Origin: Leguminivora glycinivorella
Lineage: Eukaryota; Arthropoda; Insecta; Lepidoptera; Tortricidae
DNA: 64,000 nt
Assembly (NCBI RefSeq): GCF_023078275.1
Contig: NC_062973.1
Span: 19,152,956 to 19,216,955, forward strand
Reading direction: 5' to 3'
Position numbers and translations under genes: made by a program. The first letter of the stretch is position 1. The number at the start of each line of letters is the position of its first letter. The notes under the pieces are model-generated. The model did no database searches and had not been told where the DNA came from. It saw only the letters and a program-made list of their open reading frames with translations. Below, piece after piece: positions 52,366-63,478 of the stretch.

Positions 52366-52980
52366 GGAACGCGCCTTTTTAGGGTTCCGTAGTCAACTAG
52401 GAACCCTTATAGTTTCGCCATGTCTGTCTGTCCGTCCGTCCGTCCGTCCGTCCGTCCGTCCGTCCGTCCGTCCGTCCGTCCGTCCGTCCGTCCGTCCGTC
52501 CGTCCGCGGATAATCTCAGTAACCGTTAGCACTAGAAAGCTGAAATTTGGTACCAATATGTATATCAATCACGCCAACAAAGTGCAAAAATAAAAAATGG
52601 AAAGAAATGTTTTATTAGGGTACCCCCCCTACATGTAAAGTGGGGACTGATATTTTTTTTCATTCCAACCCCAACGTGTGATATATTGTTGGATAGGTAT
52701 TGAAAAATGAATAAGGGTTTGCTAAGATTGTTTTTTGATAATATTAATATTTTCGGAAATAATCGCTCCTAAAGGAAAAAAAGTGCGTCCCCCCCCCTCT
52801 AACTTTTGAGCCATATGTTTAAAAAATATGAAAAAAATCACAAAAGTAGAACTTTATAAATACTTTCTAGGAAAATTGTTTTGAACTTGATAGGTTCAGT
52901 AGTTTTTGAGAAAAATACGGAAAACTACGGAACCCTACACTGAGCGTGGCCCGACACGCTCTTGGCCGGTTTTTTTCATA
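52366..52980 (+). mobile_element. Lepidopteran non-coding repeat with a (CCGT)n array
   Basis: Begins TTTTTAGGGTTCCGTAGTCA and later reads AAAACTACGGAACCCTACAC, an inverted pair of words, then ends GACACGCTCTTGGCCGGTTT. The microsatellite (CCGT)n runs about 52431-52506. I know this as a widespread lepidopteran repeat. The class is unclear and there is no reading frame. Confidence 0.7.
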
Positions 52981-53321
52981 TATTTGATCGCCAATGTCCT
53001 TGTTGAGCTTACACTAACGCTTTGCAAAAAGTAAAAGAGATTCTCTCTTACCTTGCCCCACGCCCGAGTGCCGTGCGCCATGCCGTATACCGCATAAATA
53101 TTGTATGAAGAGACTGTGCAGGACAGCCATTGGGCAGTAAACGGTATTTTATAGGATAACTTTTATTGTTTAGCTCTCTAAGACGCAATGAAATTTTATT
53201 TATTCCGTTCCTATTGTTTATGGGTTACATTTTTCCTTTAAGATTTATTTTTGCTACCGATACACGAGCTCCCAGGATAACATGCTGAGAATGGTAATAG
53301 TATTATGTTATGAGTTGCAGG

Positions 53322-53398
53322 CGGCCATAGGTTACGGTTACCACTTATCATACGGCGAGCCGTATACCTGTTTGCCACCGACGTGGTATAAAAAATAA
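53322..53398 (+). mobile_element. LINE 3' tail, plus strand
   Basis: GCAGGCGGCCATAGGTTACG to CTGTTTGCCACCGACGTGGT, then TATAAAAAATAA. Same tail as 17826-18330 in the other orientation. Confidence 0.6.
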
Positions 53399-53670
53399 TT
53401 CTTAGTGTGTTTCAAGCGCGTATTATCCACCTCTATATTCAATGTTTTTTATAAGCTGTACGTTTTATGAGGTGTCATTAAATCAATCCGTCTAAGAAGT
53501 TTTAATATTTAGTGCAAATATTTTATGATAACGGGAGTCAATATGCTGAACTTAAGAATAATTTCGGTGATAATTAAAATGAAGCTAGCGGATCGAACTC
53601 GATGTCTAGTCATTTTCTTCTCATTTATTTTTTAAATAAGAGCATCATTTATCTCAAGAAAGCTTGAGAT
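53399..53670. other. No gene recognised
   Basis: Nothing identifiable. Confidence 0.5.
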
Positions 53671-53914
53671 TGATGTTTTTTAACTTGCGAGTAATTGGCT
53701 GAATACTGCAATATGATGTTAAATATACCCACATGCACAGTAAATTTCTGTACCTATATAAAAAAAAATATAAACGAGGTACAAGTTAATAAATAAATTA
53801 GTTTCGGCCATGGAATGATCATGTGGTATTTTTCACGTCTACATCTATTGCACACACACTATTACACATTATATTGCAGTATTCAGCCAATTACTCGCAA
53901 GTTAAAAAACATCA
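53671..53914. mobile_element. MITE with 45-base inverted ends
   Basis: The left end TGATGTTTTTTAACTTGCGA..CTGCAATAT is the inverse of the right end ATATTGCAG..TCGCAAGTTAAAAAACATCA. 244 bp in total. The almost perfect arms suggest a young copy. An apparent 66-codon frame across the right arm is not a gene. Confidence 0.9.
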
Positions 53915-54272
53915 ACCATTTTTATATGCACTGCTGAAATGCAAAAACAAAACTGAAAATATCGTTGAACTTACTTTTTGGGGCAGTTATCCTATATCCA
54001 TGTTAACATTTAACTGTGAGTGACAGCGCTGGAAAAAATAATGACCGTATAGGTTAATATTCATAGGTAAAAGCGCCGCTGCTGAAAACAGTATGCATGT
54101 TGCAAAATTAGTGTTTATAGAGAAAAAAAATGCATTTAGAAAAAGAATGATTAAAATCATCCTTTATTTATTGTATCTATGGATATACAAAAGGTGTCCT
54201 TAATATGAAGGCAAAATACACGACACCACCGTCTTTTTCGCCACATAATTATTTAATATGACAGTAAGTTAC

Positions 54273-54373
54273 ATATTTGACTTTGACTCTGACTTCGATT
54301 TTTTTTTCGTATGGCGGCTCCAAGGATTTTAGACCACGGTACCTATGCGATAAAAAGTCCTAAGCTTAATAAT
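54273..54373. mobile_element. One-armed relic of the split foldback element family
   Basis: TTGACTTTGACTCTGACTTC, TATGGCGGCTCCAAGGATTT and AAAAAGTCCTAAGCTTA match the right arm at 16930-17035 with divergence. Only one arm is present. Confidence 0.75.
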
Positions 54374-54387
54374 AACGATAAATGTCA

Positions 54388-54517
54388 GTGTGCGTGGGAA
54401 AACGTCCCACTTTGTCGATTGATATAAAGCCGCTTTGTCAGTTTATTCACATAAAGATACAAGAAAATCTCGCCTTAATGGTAACCGACAAAGTGGGACG
54501 TTTTACTAAATACACTC
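54388..54517. mobile_element. Foldback, AAAACGTCCCACTTTGTCG arms
   Basis: A perfect 19-base inverted repeat: AAAACGTCCCACTTTGTCG at 54399-54417 and its complement at 54486-54504. Weaker pairing outside it (GTCAGTGTGCG / TACACTCAC). Non-coding. Confidence 0.85.
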
Positions 54518-54571
54518 ACAAATATTGGACATAATCTTTTTGGTAGACTTGTTATCCTGCAAATCATTGAA

Positions 54572-54722
54572 TCCATACTAATATTATAAATGGGAAAGTG
54601 TGTGTGTGTCTGTTTGTTTGTCCGTCTTTCACGGCAACACGGAGCGACGAATTGACGTGATTTTTTAAATGGAGATACTTAAAGGGATGGAGAGTGTCAT
54701 AGGCTACTTTTTGTCTTTTTTG
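54572..54722 (+). mobile_element. Small Helitron, 3'-truncated
   Basis: TCCATACTAATATTATAAAT start as at 32121. Homology ends in TAGGCTACTTTTTGTC without the GC-rich hairpin or CTAG. Confidence 0.8.
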
Positions 54723-55014
54723 GCAAAAGTTGCTCAATAAATTTAAAGTCAGACAATATTTTCTATACCACGTACGTTAATGTATGTACAATGTACATAA
54801 GTTGGACAAAAACAGTGTAGTATATTTCGGTACTGCGATGAACTGGCACGGACATCCTGATTCATGACCGCTGTACCGACCGTTGACCCAAAGCGAGGCT
54901 TCAGCAGTTTAAAACAGAAACGAGTCATTTGTATTTTTAAACTTCGTGACGTGTCAGCAGATGAGGATTAAACAAATGAATGTTTTTGCACACATGAAAT
55001 TTATACTGCCGCTT

Positions 55015-55367
55015 GTAATTTTTATTTTTAACACAAATATAGCTATCCGAAGTTATTTAGTAGCTTTTAATTCAAGTAGCCATCTATTTAGCGCTGTTTA
55101 TTTCAATACTGATGCATACAAAAATTTGAATTCTTTACTAACATACGCAAAGCACTTTGCATTTACAATTCTTTTGCAATCCTACTGCCTACTAATTTTT
55201 ATTTTTAACACAATGTTATCCGAAATTATTTAGTAGCTTATAATTCAAGTAGCTATCTATTTAGCGCTGTTTATTTCAATACTGATGCATACAAAAATTT
55301 GAATTCTTTACTAACATACGCAAAGCACTTTGCATTTACAATTCTTTTGCAATCCTACTGCCTACTA
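55015..55367. repeat. Tandem duplication, about 173-bp period
   Basis: Two adjacent copies of a segment containing AATTTTTATTTTTAACACAA, GCGCTGTTTATTTCAATACT and TACGCAAAGCACTTTGCATT. Corresponding points lie 173 bases apart (TCCGA at 55046 and 55219). The copies differ at few positions. No function seen; a 95-codon frame spans the junction and is an artefact of the repeat. Confidence 0.85.
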
Positions 55368-55924
55368 AACGATAAGAGGTGTTGTTGAACTATAATAAAC
55401 CTAAATGATACGTCGACAAGTCGACATGCAAACATGTAAGCGTATTGTAAAAGAGTTAAAACTGTAAAAAATGTCGCACCAATATGTAAGATCGACTAGA
55501 AAGAGGTTACAGTTTCATTTGCTATGATGAAAAGATTGGCATCTTGTCTGCGCTCTGTCTCTGTAAGCGATGTGAACGATGGGCCAGGCAATCGATACTC
55601 ACCCTTAGACGAGATAACTAAGTCTTCCGCCCTTGGGGTCCTTCCCAATTCGACCGTGTAACGCGATTTAAAACTTTTCCTTTAAAAACTATATTGAAAA
55701 ACTTGCAAGGTTTGATGAACCCATACAAATTTTAAATTTCATTTATTTGGGTTTGAGTTATAATGCATTTTATAATAAAAAAATAATTTGACTTTCTACA
55801 GTATGTAAATAGTTTGAAAAGTTAATAAAGCACCGCCATTCCTTCTGTACCATGCCAGTCAGATTCAGATATTGCACCAGCGTCCATTTTGGAAGATTTT
55901 AAAGCGTTTCCGAATGCGCAGGTA
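55368..55924. other. No gene recognised
   Basis: Nothing identifiable. Confidence 0.5.
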
Positions 55925-56015
55925 CCTAATACTTCTAGAGATGCAATCGATCATAGCCTATTATGGTGACTGCTTCCCATTAGGCGGACATGTGCTTGTT
56001 TGCTACCATTTCCTA
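55925..56015 (+). mobile_element. Decayed LINE 3' tail
   Basis: CTTCCCATTAGGCGGACATG then CTTGTTTGCTACCATTTCCT and an A run. A diverged form of the tail at 53322. Confidence 0.45.
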
Positions 56016-56129
56016 TAAAAAAAAATCAACTTCTTAAGAACATGTTTTTATTACGTGATGAACATGTTTTAAGAAGGCAGTACACGTTGATGGTTGTCAA
56101 GCACTCTCTGTTGCTTTATTAAATCTTCT

Positions 56130-56345
56130 TTTTAACCCCCGACGGCCCCGACGCAAAAACGACGGGGTGTTATAAGTTTGACTTATCTGTCTGTCTGTCT
56201 ATGTGTGTGTCTGTCTGTGGCATCGTAGCTCCCGAACGGATGAATTGATTTAGATTTAGTTTTTTTGTCTGAAAGCTAAGTTAGTCGGGTGTTCTTAGCC
56301 ATGTTTCATGAAAATCGGTCCACTATGTCACGGTCGGGTGTTTTT
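56130..56345 (-). mobile_element. Lepidopteran interspersed repeat, CCCCGTCG end (copy 3, inverted)
   Basis: Starts AACCCCCGACG, then ACGGGGTGTTATAAGTTTGA, a TCTGTCTG core, GGCATCGTAGCTCCCGAACG and CATGTTTCATGAAAATCGGT. Inverse of 17045-17298 with good similarity. Confidence 0.75.
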
Positions 56346-56867
56346 TCAAAATTTTAATTTTGTGATTAGGTTAGTTTAAAAAACCAAACATCCAACTCGC
56401 GGACGACTTGGTAACGACCTACTCCGTTTGATAATACGGCCGAAACAGCCAGTCATAAAGCAAAAAGCGCACGTAGTGAGAATGTTTTTGTAGCAATTTA
56501 TCCGGGATCACCTGGGGGCAGGGGTCATCAATCCAGGGCCCTGCGGGCTAGTTTGCCAGCGCTGGCCTTTATTGTACAGCTGAGGCTACGATAGTAAATT
56601 TTCTCCGCCCTAAGCTTAGTTGGTTATGAAACTTGGTTAACATTATGGAAAATGTGGAAGGCTTGAATTTTCTATGTAGACAACATATTTTTGGCGTATT
56701 AGATTTTTACCTAACTTTAACTTTTGATGGGAAACCCATTTATCAGATTTTCTAAAGTAATTCAAAAACATCACATTATTTTGGTGTATCCGATTTAAGT
56801 TTTTTCCGATTAATAAGACGGAAGACTGCAATTACACATGCTTAGCAATGAAAACGTTGAATGATAT
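56346..56867. other. No gene recognised
   Basis: Nothing identifiable. Confidence 0.5.
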
Positions 56868-57030
56868 TTAATAAAAAAATAAAATTTTGATAAAACCTCC
56901 GATAGTGGACCGATTCTCATGAAACATAGCTAAGAACACTCCCAACTAATTTAGCTTTCAAACAAAAAAAAATAATCTAAATCGGTCCGTCCGTTCGTGA
57001 GCTACGATGCCATAGCCTGACACACACCCA
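56868..57030 (+). mobile_element. Lepidopteran interspersed repeat (copy 4, 3'-truncated)
   Basis: Shares GGACCGATTCTCATGAAACA and CGTTCGTGAGCTACGATGCC with the other copies. The CCCCGTCG end is missing. Confidence 0.7.
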
Positions 57031-60000
57031 TTCAACTTCACAAAATTATGGATAATTTAATTTCTCCTGATGTCTTGTATTTTATTTCTACATGTATTCT
57101 TCTATTACTTATACACCCTGTTTTTATTGAATTCAGTTATTTTTAAGGCAAGGTTCTTTAGATCAAATACAATTAATTTCTCTAAGAAACTAGGGTCTTA
57201 ACTCTTACGGTTATCGAGTTATTAAAAAAATAAAGATAATTTCTGAACACGTGTGTGACAGCCTTTACCAATTCCTAATGTTATTTGTTTTGAGATGTGC
57301 CGTCAATCACTTGACACTAACTTGAATGTTATTCTTAAGGGTCTCTCACACTAATAAATTCATTAATTATGTATGAAAATGGTAATTTTTTTTGCGAATT
57401 TAACTAAAAGTGATACACAGGGTTGTTCCTGATAATGAACCTAACGACGTGACGAATTTAACGGAAAACAAAAAAAAAACACGGTGTATACAAGTACCAT
57501 ACCTTCCTAAACTTCCTTTTTGTGTGTAAAATATTTATGATTTTACCTAACATAAAATACCCATGGAATTATGCAACTTGAAAAATTGCTCTCACGCAAA
57601 ACTACCACGATTTCGAAAGCTGGTATTATGTACACTGTATATAGTGTATGAATACAGAGTGTTCACTTTGCGAACCGATAGTCAAAGTGATGTATACGTA
57701 ATTAAAAGCACCCAGTCTCGGACTATTAAACGCAGACGCCGTTGAGCGTTTATTTCCTTAGCTGCCAAGGACTGCCCAGAAGTATAAATCAAGATAGTGC
57801 ACTATTAATTAAGCTGCGCATCAGGGGACCCAGTGAAGATGATAATTATTGACAAAGACTAACTGAAAACTAAGATGTATCGGGATTACAAATGATATTT
57901 ACAAACAGTCACCAGATGGTTTACATGCATTTTTTACTGTTAATCTTTTAGTCCTTTTCCTATAGATAGAAAAACATTTTTTCGGTTCTATAACTATAAA
58001 AGGCGCACTTTTGCCTTTTTTATAATTAGGAGTGTCCTTCCGAGGACTTCGAAGACACGGTTTACTGAAAACGTGTCTCTGTTAAAGGACTTTCTTGATT
58101 AGATTTCTTATATATCAGGTCAACCTGATATATAAATGGAGTCCCATATAGCAGTTTATTGTAATGTAAGTACATGGGTCATGGCACATGGTCAGGCACG
58201 TTTAGCCGTTTTTTTGGCTAGCATTCTCTCTAGATTAGCAAACCAATGGAGTCTTTCTAACGTGACCTATTCAGTATTTTTTTACTCGTTTCGATTCACT
58301 GGGTGGTCTTCCTTCTATTTTTTTTTAAGAAGTATAACTTACAATCTTTACTGTGTCTACAAACTTTTTAGATCAAAGTCAAAATATATTTTCAGATTGT
58401 TAAATCGGAACTGTGCTTTCTGCAAATACGAAATGGTGTGTGTATCTTTCGCTGTATATCTGTAATTGCAAAGACTATGTTGCTAATGGAAGCGGTTCCT
58501 TAATGAAAGCGCTGGGCGTAAAACTGGCGTGACCCTTTATTTATTTTCAATTTAACGTATCATTTTGTTACATTTTGCAATTTAAAAAATAAACTGATCT
58601 TTGAAGATATACATAATTAAATTTTATCTTAATAGATTTGATTATTAATCGAATTAGCTTCGTTTATAAAACAATTACTTTATATCACAAGAACAATTGC
58701 TTTATATGCTAATAATATTCGTTTTCCTGTCTTCTAATGAAATTTTTAAGTTAATTTTGAAGTTTTTAATTAGAATTATTTTCAAATGTCTACTCAGCTA
58801 CTCATACTAGGTTTACAGATGACCGGAGGGAGTTCTGATTTTAAAGTGTGTGTAAAATTGTCACAATACATCTTTCAACAAACAAGACTAAAGAAACAAA
58901 TGAAAACAAGCCCTTCACTCCTCTTTAAGATTCTTCGCTTTGTCTTGCTCGCAGTACCTTGCCGTCGTAAGAAATGCTTAAGGAATAATGAGGGCATCTG
59001 TTAAAGTAAATAGAATACGAACTGTATCCATCCGGGATTCGCCGAACACCTCTTTCTGTAAGCCTTACGTGAAACTACATCAAAACGAAACGACACAACC
59101 ATACTACAAGCCAGTAAAATTTGAATCTAAAGTGTTCACATCAGAGTCGCAATTGGGTTTAGATTCCTAAAAGTGTATACGGAAATTTCAGTCAAATGTA
59201 GGTGTTACTCTGGAGCTTTATTACAATTTAAGCGATGTAACAAATTGTAAAACGTGCGGACGTGTGTATTCCGGCCACGTATGTACTTTGCTTGGTACCT
59301 TCTTTCATCCTTTATCGGCTGACATGAGAAACCCTTCGCGCTGCTACCGAATTGGTTTAACAATGAACATTGAATAGTTTATGAAGGAAGAATAGAACGT
59401 GTTTTAAAGATTGTCATTCGATTGACGTTTTGTTAGACTACTTATATGTTTTTAATTTGCAGAATAGTGAACAACAACCTGGAAAAGTGGGGGTAGTTTA
59501 TAAAATGTATATTTCAATATATCAAAGAGGATCGAGTATTAATAGAGAGTTACTGTCAAAGTAAAATGTGTAATCATAGTGCATAGACTGCCATTTCTCG
59601 ACGCAAGCTTAAAACTTTTGAACATCAGTTTTGACAATTTGGCCCATATTGTTAGCTTGGTATGTGTTAAAATGACAAATTTAAATATTAGCGCTATCTA
59701 GCCGAGCGTTCACCAAAGGTGTAACGCCATCTAGGCCACCGTAATTTTTCTCTAGGACTTTAAGGTACGTTTTTTTCTTAGACTTTATCGGTCTATACGG
59801 AGTTACAATTGTGTCTTTGAATATATTCAATGCCAGCGCATGCTACGAGCTACGAACGTAGCCGATATCATTGGAAACTACGTATGAAACGAAAGGCAAA
59901 AAGGAGTGCTTCAAATAAGTCACATTTTTTGATTAAGTAAACAATAAGACGCATTGTTAGAAGTTAAGGAGCGTGACTGTGACCTAAGTATCTGATATTT

Positions 60001-61392
60001 CTGAATTTCAATGCATAATAGGGTCATTTATGAATTATAATATTACTCCAATGCACCTAAGTACCTACCTATAATTATATGCAACACTTACTTTGAAGTA
60101 AGATACTAAAATGAATATGATCCTAAAAAGATTAAACGAAGCCAATTTCCCGGGGAACGTCCTTTGAGCTTAAACTGCCCCATACAAGATAGAATCCCAA
60201 ATTAGTTCAATTCCACTCCAAGCCTGCCCGACCGCAACATGTCCCTTAAGATACGTATTAAAAATATAAGACTGATAAAGCTCATCGTTAGAGAATCTAG
60301 AGCGACTCCCCGGCGAGTCCGCCGTTCCGAGATATTTCACGGTATTTTAACAATTTTAACGAGCCGCCATATTTACTTCAATGCACGGCTCCTTGTGAGA
60401 CGTACTCATCATCGTGTAGGCCTTTATGCCCGAAATATGCAGTGACGGCATACTTTATGCTATTTGACGTCAAAACATTTACTTAAAAGATTAGGCCGTT
60501 AGAAGTACTACATCCAATGACAAACGTTATATTCTACATTTTACCCAATTACAAAATGAGTAAAATGCAGTAGTGTTTATAGTGTTCATATTTGAAATTT
60601 ACGGTACCTAATCCCGTAAACCTCTGGAATATAATTAAAACGACTTCTTTGCGCAAAAGTCTACTCTTTACACCAATGACCACAAAATAGCATTCAATTC
60701 GTAAAAAAAAAGATATATCAATTTAGCTCCACAAAGCGAGAGGGGCAGAAAATAGCAAAGCGAACGACTGAGCGGAGTAATTTATCAGAATAACGAGCTT
60801 TTCGAATCTCCTTTAGGTGACACTCGGTTCATTTATTTTTTTTCTCATACATTTCTCGATCACATACGGAGAATTACTCAGCGTCTTTTTAAACGTTATC
60901 GTAGCCTTGTCTCAGTGAGGGAACTATTTGTCAAGTGGAATATGCGTTAAAAGGATTTTTTAAAGAAAGTTGCGTAAGTCAGTTATGCTTTGTAGACTAG
61001 TAATAAATGCGTGAAAATAATAATAGTAACAAGTGGATGTATGTACTCGTATATGTAATGTCTGAGTAACTCACTTGCTGTGCAGTTGTGCATCTCTACG
61101 TCCTTACTATTTAGTGCTAGTGATATATATGTCACAGTAAAATTTTAAAAACCGTTAGTTTAAAATTTCACTAGCGAGATTATGAACGTCACGATTTGAT
61201 AGAAATTTGACGTTTAAAATTATCCTCGCAAAATATGTGATTGGTATAAAAAGCGTTGTCAACTAAGCTTAATGTAACTTACTCTAACTTGTTATAGTTA
61301 AAGATACCGGTCTAAAGTCATTTATATCGAATAAAAAAACAACATCACAGCTAAAGCGGTTGAAACCGCTACTTTTTTAAGAAAGATATTAA
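57031..61392. other. Over 4 kb without a recognised gene or repeat
   Basis: Frames at 57563-57745, 58136-58465 (109 codons, aromatic-rich), 58786-59004, 58988-59170 and 60239-60445 were read and none shows a domain I recognise. This is the longest stretch without identifiable repeats and so the best place to look for host intron or intergenic sequence. Confidence 0.5.
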
Positions 61393-61400
61393 ACTTAAAT

Positions 61401-61718
61401 CGTACCATAGATTAAATTTAAGAAGATATACCATCCCATACATTCAAATCACTACACCACACAAATAGATGGCGCTCCAAAAAAATGCCTTGTTGCCATT
61501 GATTATTGTACATTAATGCCAATCTAAGAGATATAAATCTATGTCAAAAGTGACACTTAATGCCATCTACAAGTATAATCGAAAGCTACAAGACATTTTT
61601 TTTGTGGCGCCATCTACTGTACGTGTACATATGTGTGGTGTAGTGTATGCGCGTTCTTAGGCGGTCGCATTTTAATGTATGGGATGGTATGATCTTCTCA
61701 TATTTAATCTATGATCGT
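61401..61718. mobile_element. MITE with 8-bp target duplication (hAT-like)
   Basis: Flanked by the direct repeat ACTTAAAT (61393-61400 and 61719-61726). Imperfect inverted ends contain ATAGATTAAATTTAAGAAGA at the left and TCTTCTCATATTTAATCTAT at the right, followed inward by CCATCCCATACATT / AATGTATGGGATGG. An 8-bp duplication is typical of hAT elements. Inner words AGATGGCGC / GCGCCATCT are also inverted. No coding. Confidence 0.85.
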
Positions 61719-61726
61719 ACTTAAAT

Positions 61727-62429
61727 ATTTATTCATGCAAGTGGTGAGCCCGTAACTTTCCTTGAAAGGATTCAGATGAAATTATAATAATCTCTCCAAA
61801 GAAGCTGAGGAATTGAAAGTATGGATCAGACGGAATTAAGCATTAACATTTATATTCAGATTTAAAGTTAAAGTTACTTATCGTTGTTTAGCTTTCTGGG
61901 TATTCTTGAAACTTATACATTTATTAATTACCGTGGTGTATACAAATGGAATTGTTTTTGAGATTCCGAGACGTTCTAGCGGTTTGAATTTGGTTATTTC
62001 TTAATTGGACTGAGAGCCTTTGAAATAAAGCAATTATAATAATTTGTATGTGACTGGGACTTAAAATTTAATGAATTTCAAAAAATAATAATATTTTTTT
62101 ATTGCAATTAATCATTAATAATATAATTTTAATTCAGATTAAGGTACTTAAGTATATTAAATGAAAAAATATTTTATTGATAAAACAATGTAGGGGTAAC
62201 AATTTATATAGGTTGGAGTCTTCTATTAAGTATAAAATACTCGTACCTGTGTCAGAAGACCCCGCTCTTCCATAACAACTTGTATACATTATTTTAATAG
62301 AATGAGAATTTATTACCATAGGAAAAATACATTGTTTATTAAGACCTATCTTAAAATAAACTAACAAAATAAGTAAGTTAAAATACTAAATAAGTAGGCC
62401 TAAATATATCTAAACTTAAAAAAAACATA
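61727..62429. other. No gene recognised
   Basis: Nothing identifiable. Confidence 0.5.
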
Positions 62430-62790
62430 ATATTGTCTTCGGTTACCGCGATAGTTACTCATGAAATAAAACTATGGAAACGGATTAAATCGCGTATAAT
62501 GAATTTAAAATACATCCCGACGTTTCGAACTCTTTACAGCGTTCGTGGTCAACGGGTGACTGAGGAAAAATTAAAATGTGCAAAAGCTACCCACATACAA
62601 GAAATATTAACGAACCATGACCACAAATAATATAGATTTCTAAGGCAGGTTCACACACTATTAATAAAGCTAGTTATACAATATTCAAAAAATTTACCAT
62701 TATTATGTTAAAAAATAATTAACCAATTAATCTACACAAAATTGACAAAGAACAAACTGAAAATGTCCAACACCATACAACACAAATGCC
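62430..62790 (-). repeat. Penelope-like element 3' flank with a conserved PLE word
   Basis: Downstream of the GIY-YIG frame on the minus strand. It contains TTGACCACGAACGCTGTAAA then GAGTTCGAAACGTCGGGATG (plus-strand span about 62516-62560). I associate this word with insect Penelope-like repeats. The plus-strand 65-codon frame here merely reads through it. Confidence 0.5.
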
Positions 62791-63340
62791 TCACAGCCTT
62801 CGTCGTGCTTGTTCCATTATCAGATGTACTACTGGATCCCAAGCCGGTGGTAAAGTAAAGCCATCCTCTCTATTAAAGTTTGGATATTTTTTGATCTCAA
62901 TGGCCTCTCGCAACATTCTGGGTATATATCGCTTCTCCTTAGCAAGAACCAGAGGTTTGTCAAACTTTATAGCATGATTGACTTTATCCATGACATGTTC
63001 AGAGACTGCAGACCTTTGCCGACGGTGCTTGAGATCCGCTATGTGTTCCTTCACCCGTGTGGAAATGCTTCGCTTCGTCTGTCCCACATATGACAGGCCG
63101 CACTCACAGTCTAGCCTGTACACTCCCGCATTTTGTAGAGGAGTTTGACATTTCACAGGCCTCAGGAATTGGGACATCTTCTTCATAGGCTTGAAATAAG
63201 TTTTAATAGAAGCCCGTTTCAAGATGTGGCTGATCCTATTCGTGACCCCTCTGACAAAAGGGAGAATAGCAGGCCGGCGCTCGACTGTAGGGATCTTCAA
63301 ACGGGCCTTCTGCTTGACACGCTTCTGCTTCTGCTTAAAA
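62791..63340 (-). pseudogene. Penelope-like element C-terminus: GIY-YIG endonuclease
   Basis: A minus-strand frame ending at 62791. It reads GVYRLDCECGLSYVGQTKRS, giving the GIY (GVY) and YIG (YVG) motifs 10 residues apart, then STRVKEHIADLKHRR with the conserved Arg, then MLREAIEIKKYPNFNREDGF with the conserved Glu and Asn of the family. The Cys pair in CEC fits the PLE-specific zinc-binding addition. Known role: nicks DNA to prime reverse transcription. The reverse transcriptase part is missing; the frame is 5'-truncated and continues without a stop into LINE sequence upstream. All key endonuclease residues appear to be kept. Confidence 0.85.
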
Positions 63341-63383
63341 AAAACAGTATAATAACATATATGGAGAAAAATAATAATAAGAA

Positions 63384-63478
63384 TTAATCCTGCCAAGGTC
63401 TACCCCCGAATTGTTCTCTACCTGGCCCAAAAGTCCCAAATATGCCAGTTGCGTTGCCACGCTGAATGGCAAGGGATA
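63384..63478 (-). pseudogene. 3' remnant of the RT/RLE LINE family
   Basis: Minus-strand reading LSLAIQRGNATGIFGTFGPG, then REQFGGRPWQD and a stop. The AIQRGNA signature is that of the C-terminus of the element at 2719-4485. It directly abuts the Penelope fragment. Confidence 0.7.

Noticed and set aside
52431..52506. (CCGT)n as an independent locus of interest
   Set aside because: It is an internal simple repeat of a known type of lepidopteran interspersed element.
58136..58465. 109-codon frame, possible gene
   Set aside because: Rich in Phe/Tyr/Ser from T-rich DNA, with no recognisable domain or splice context.
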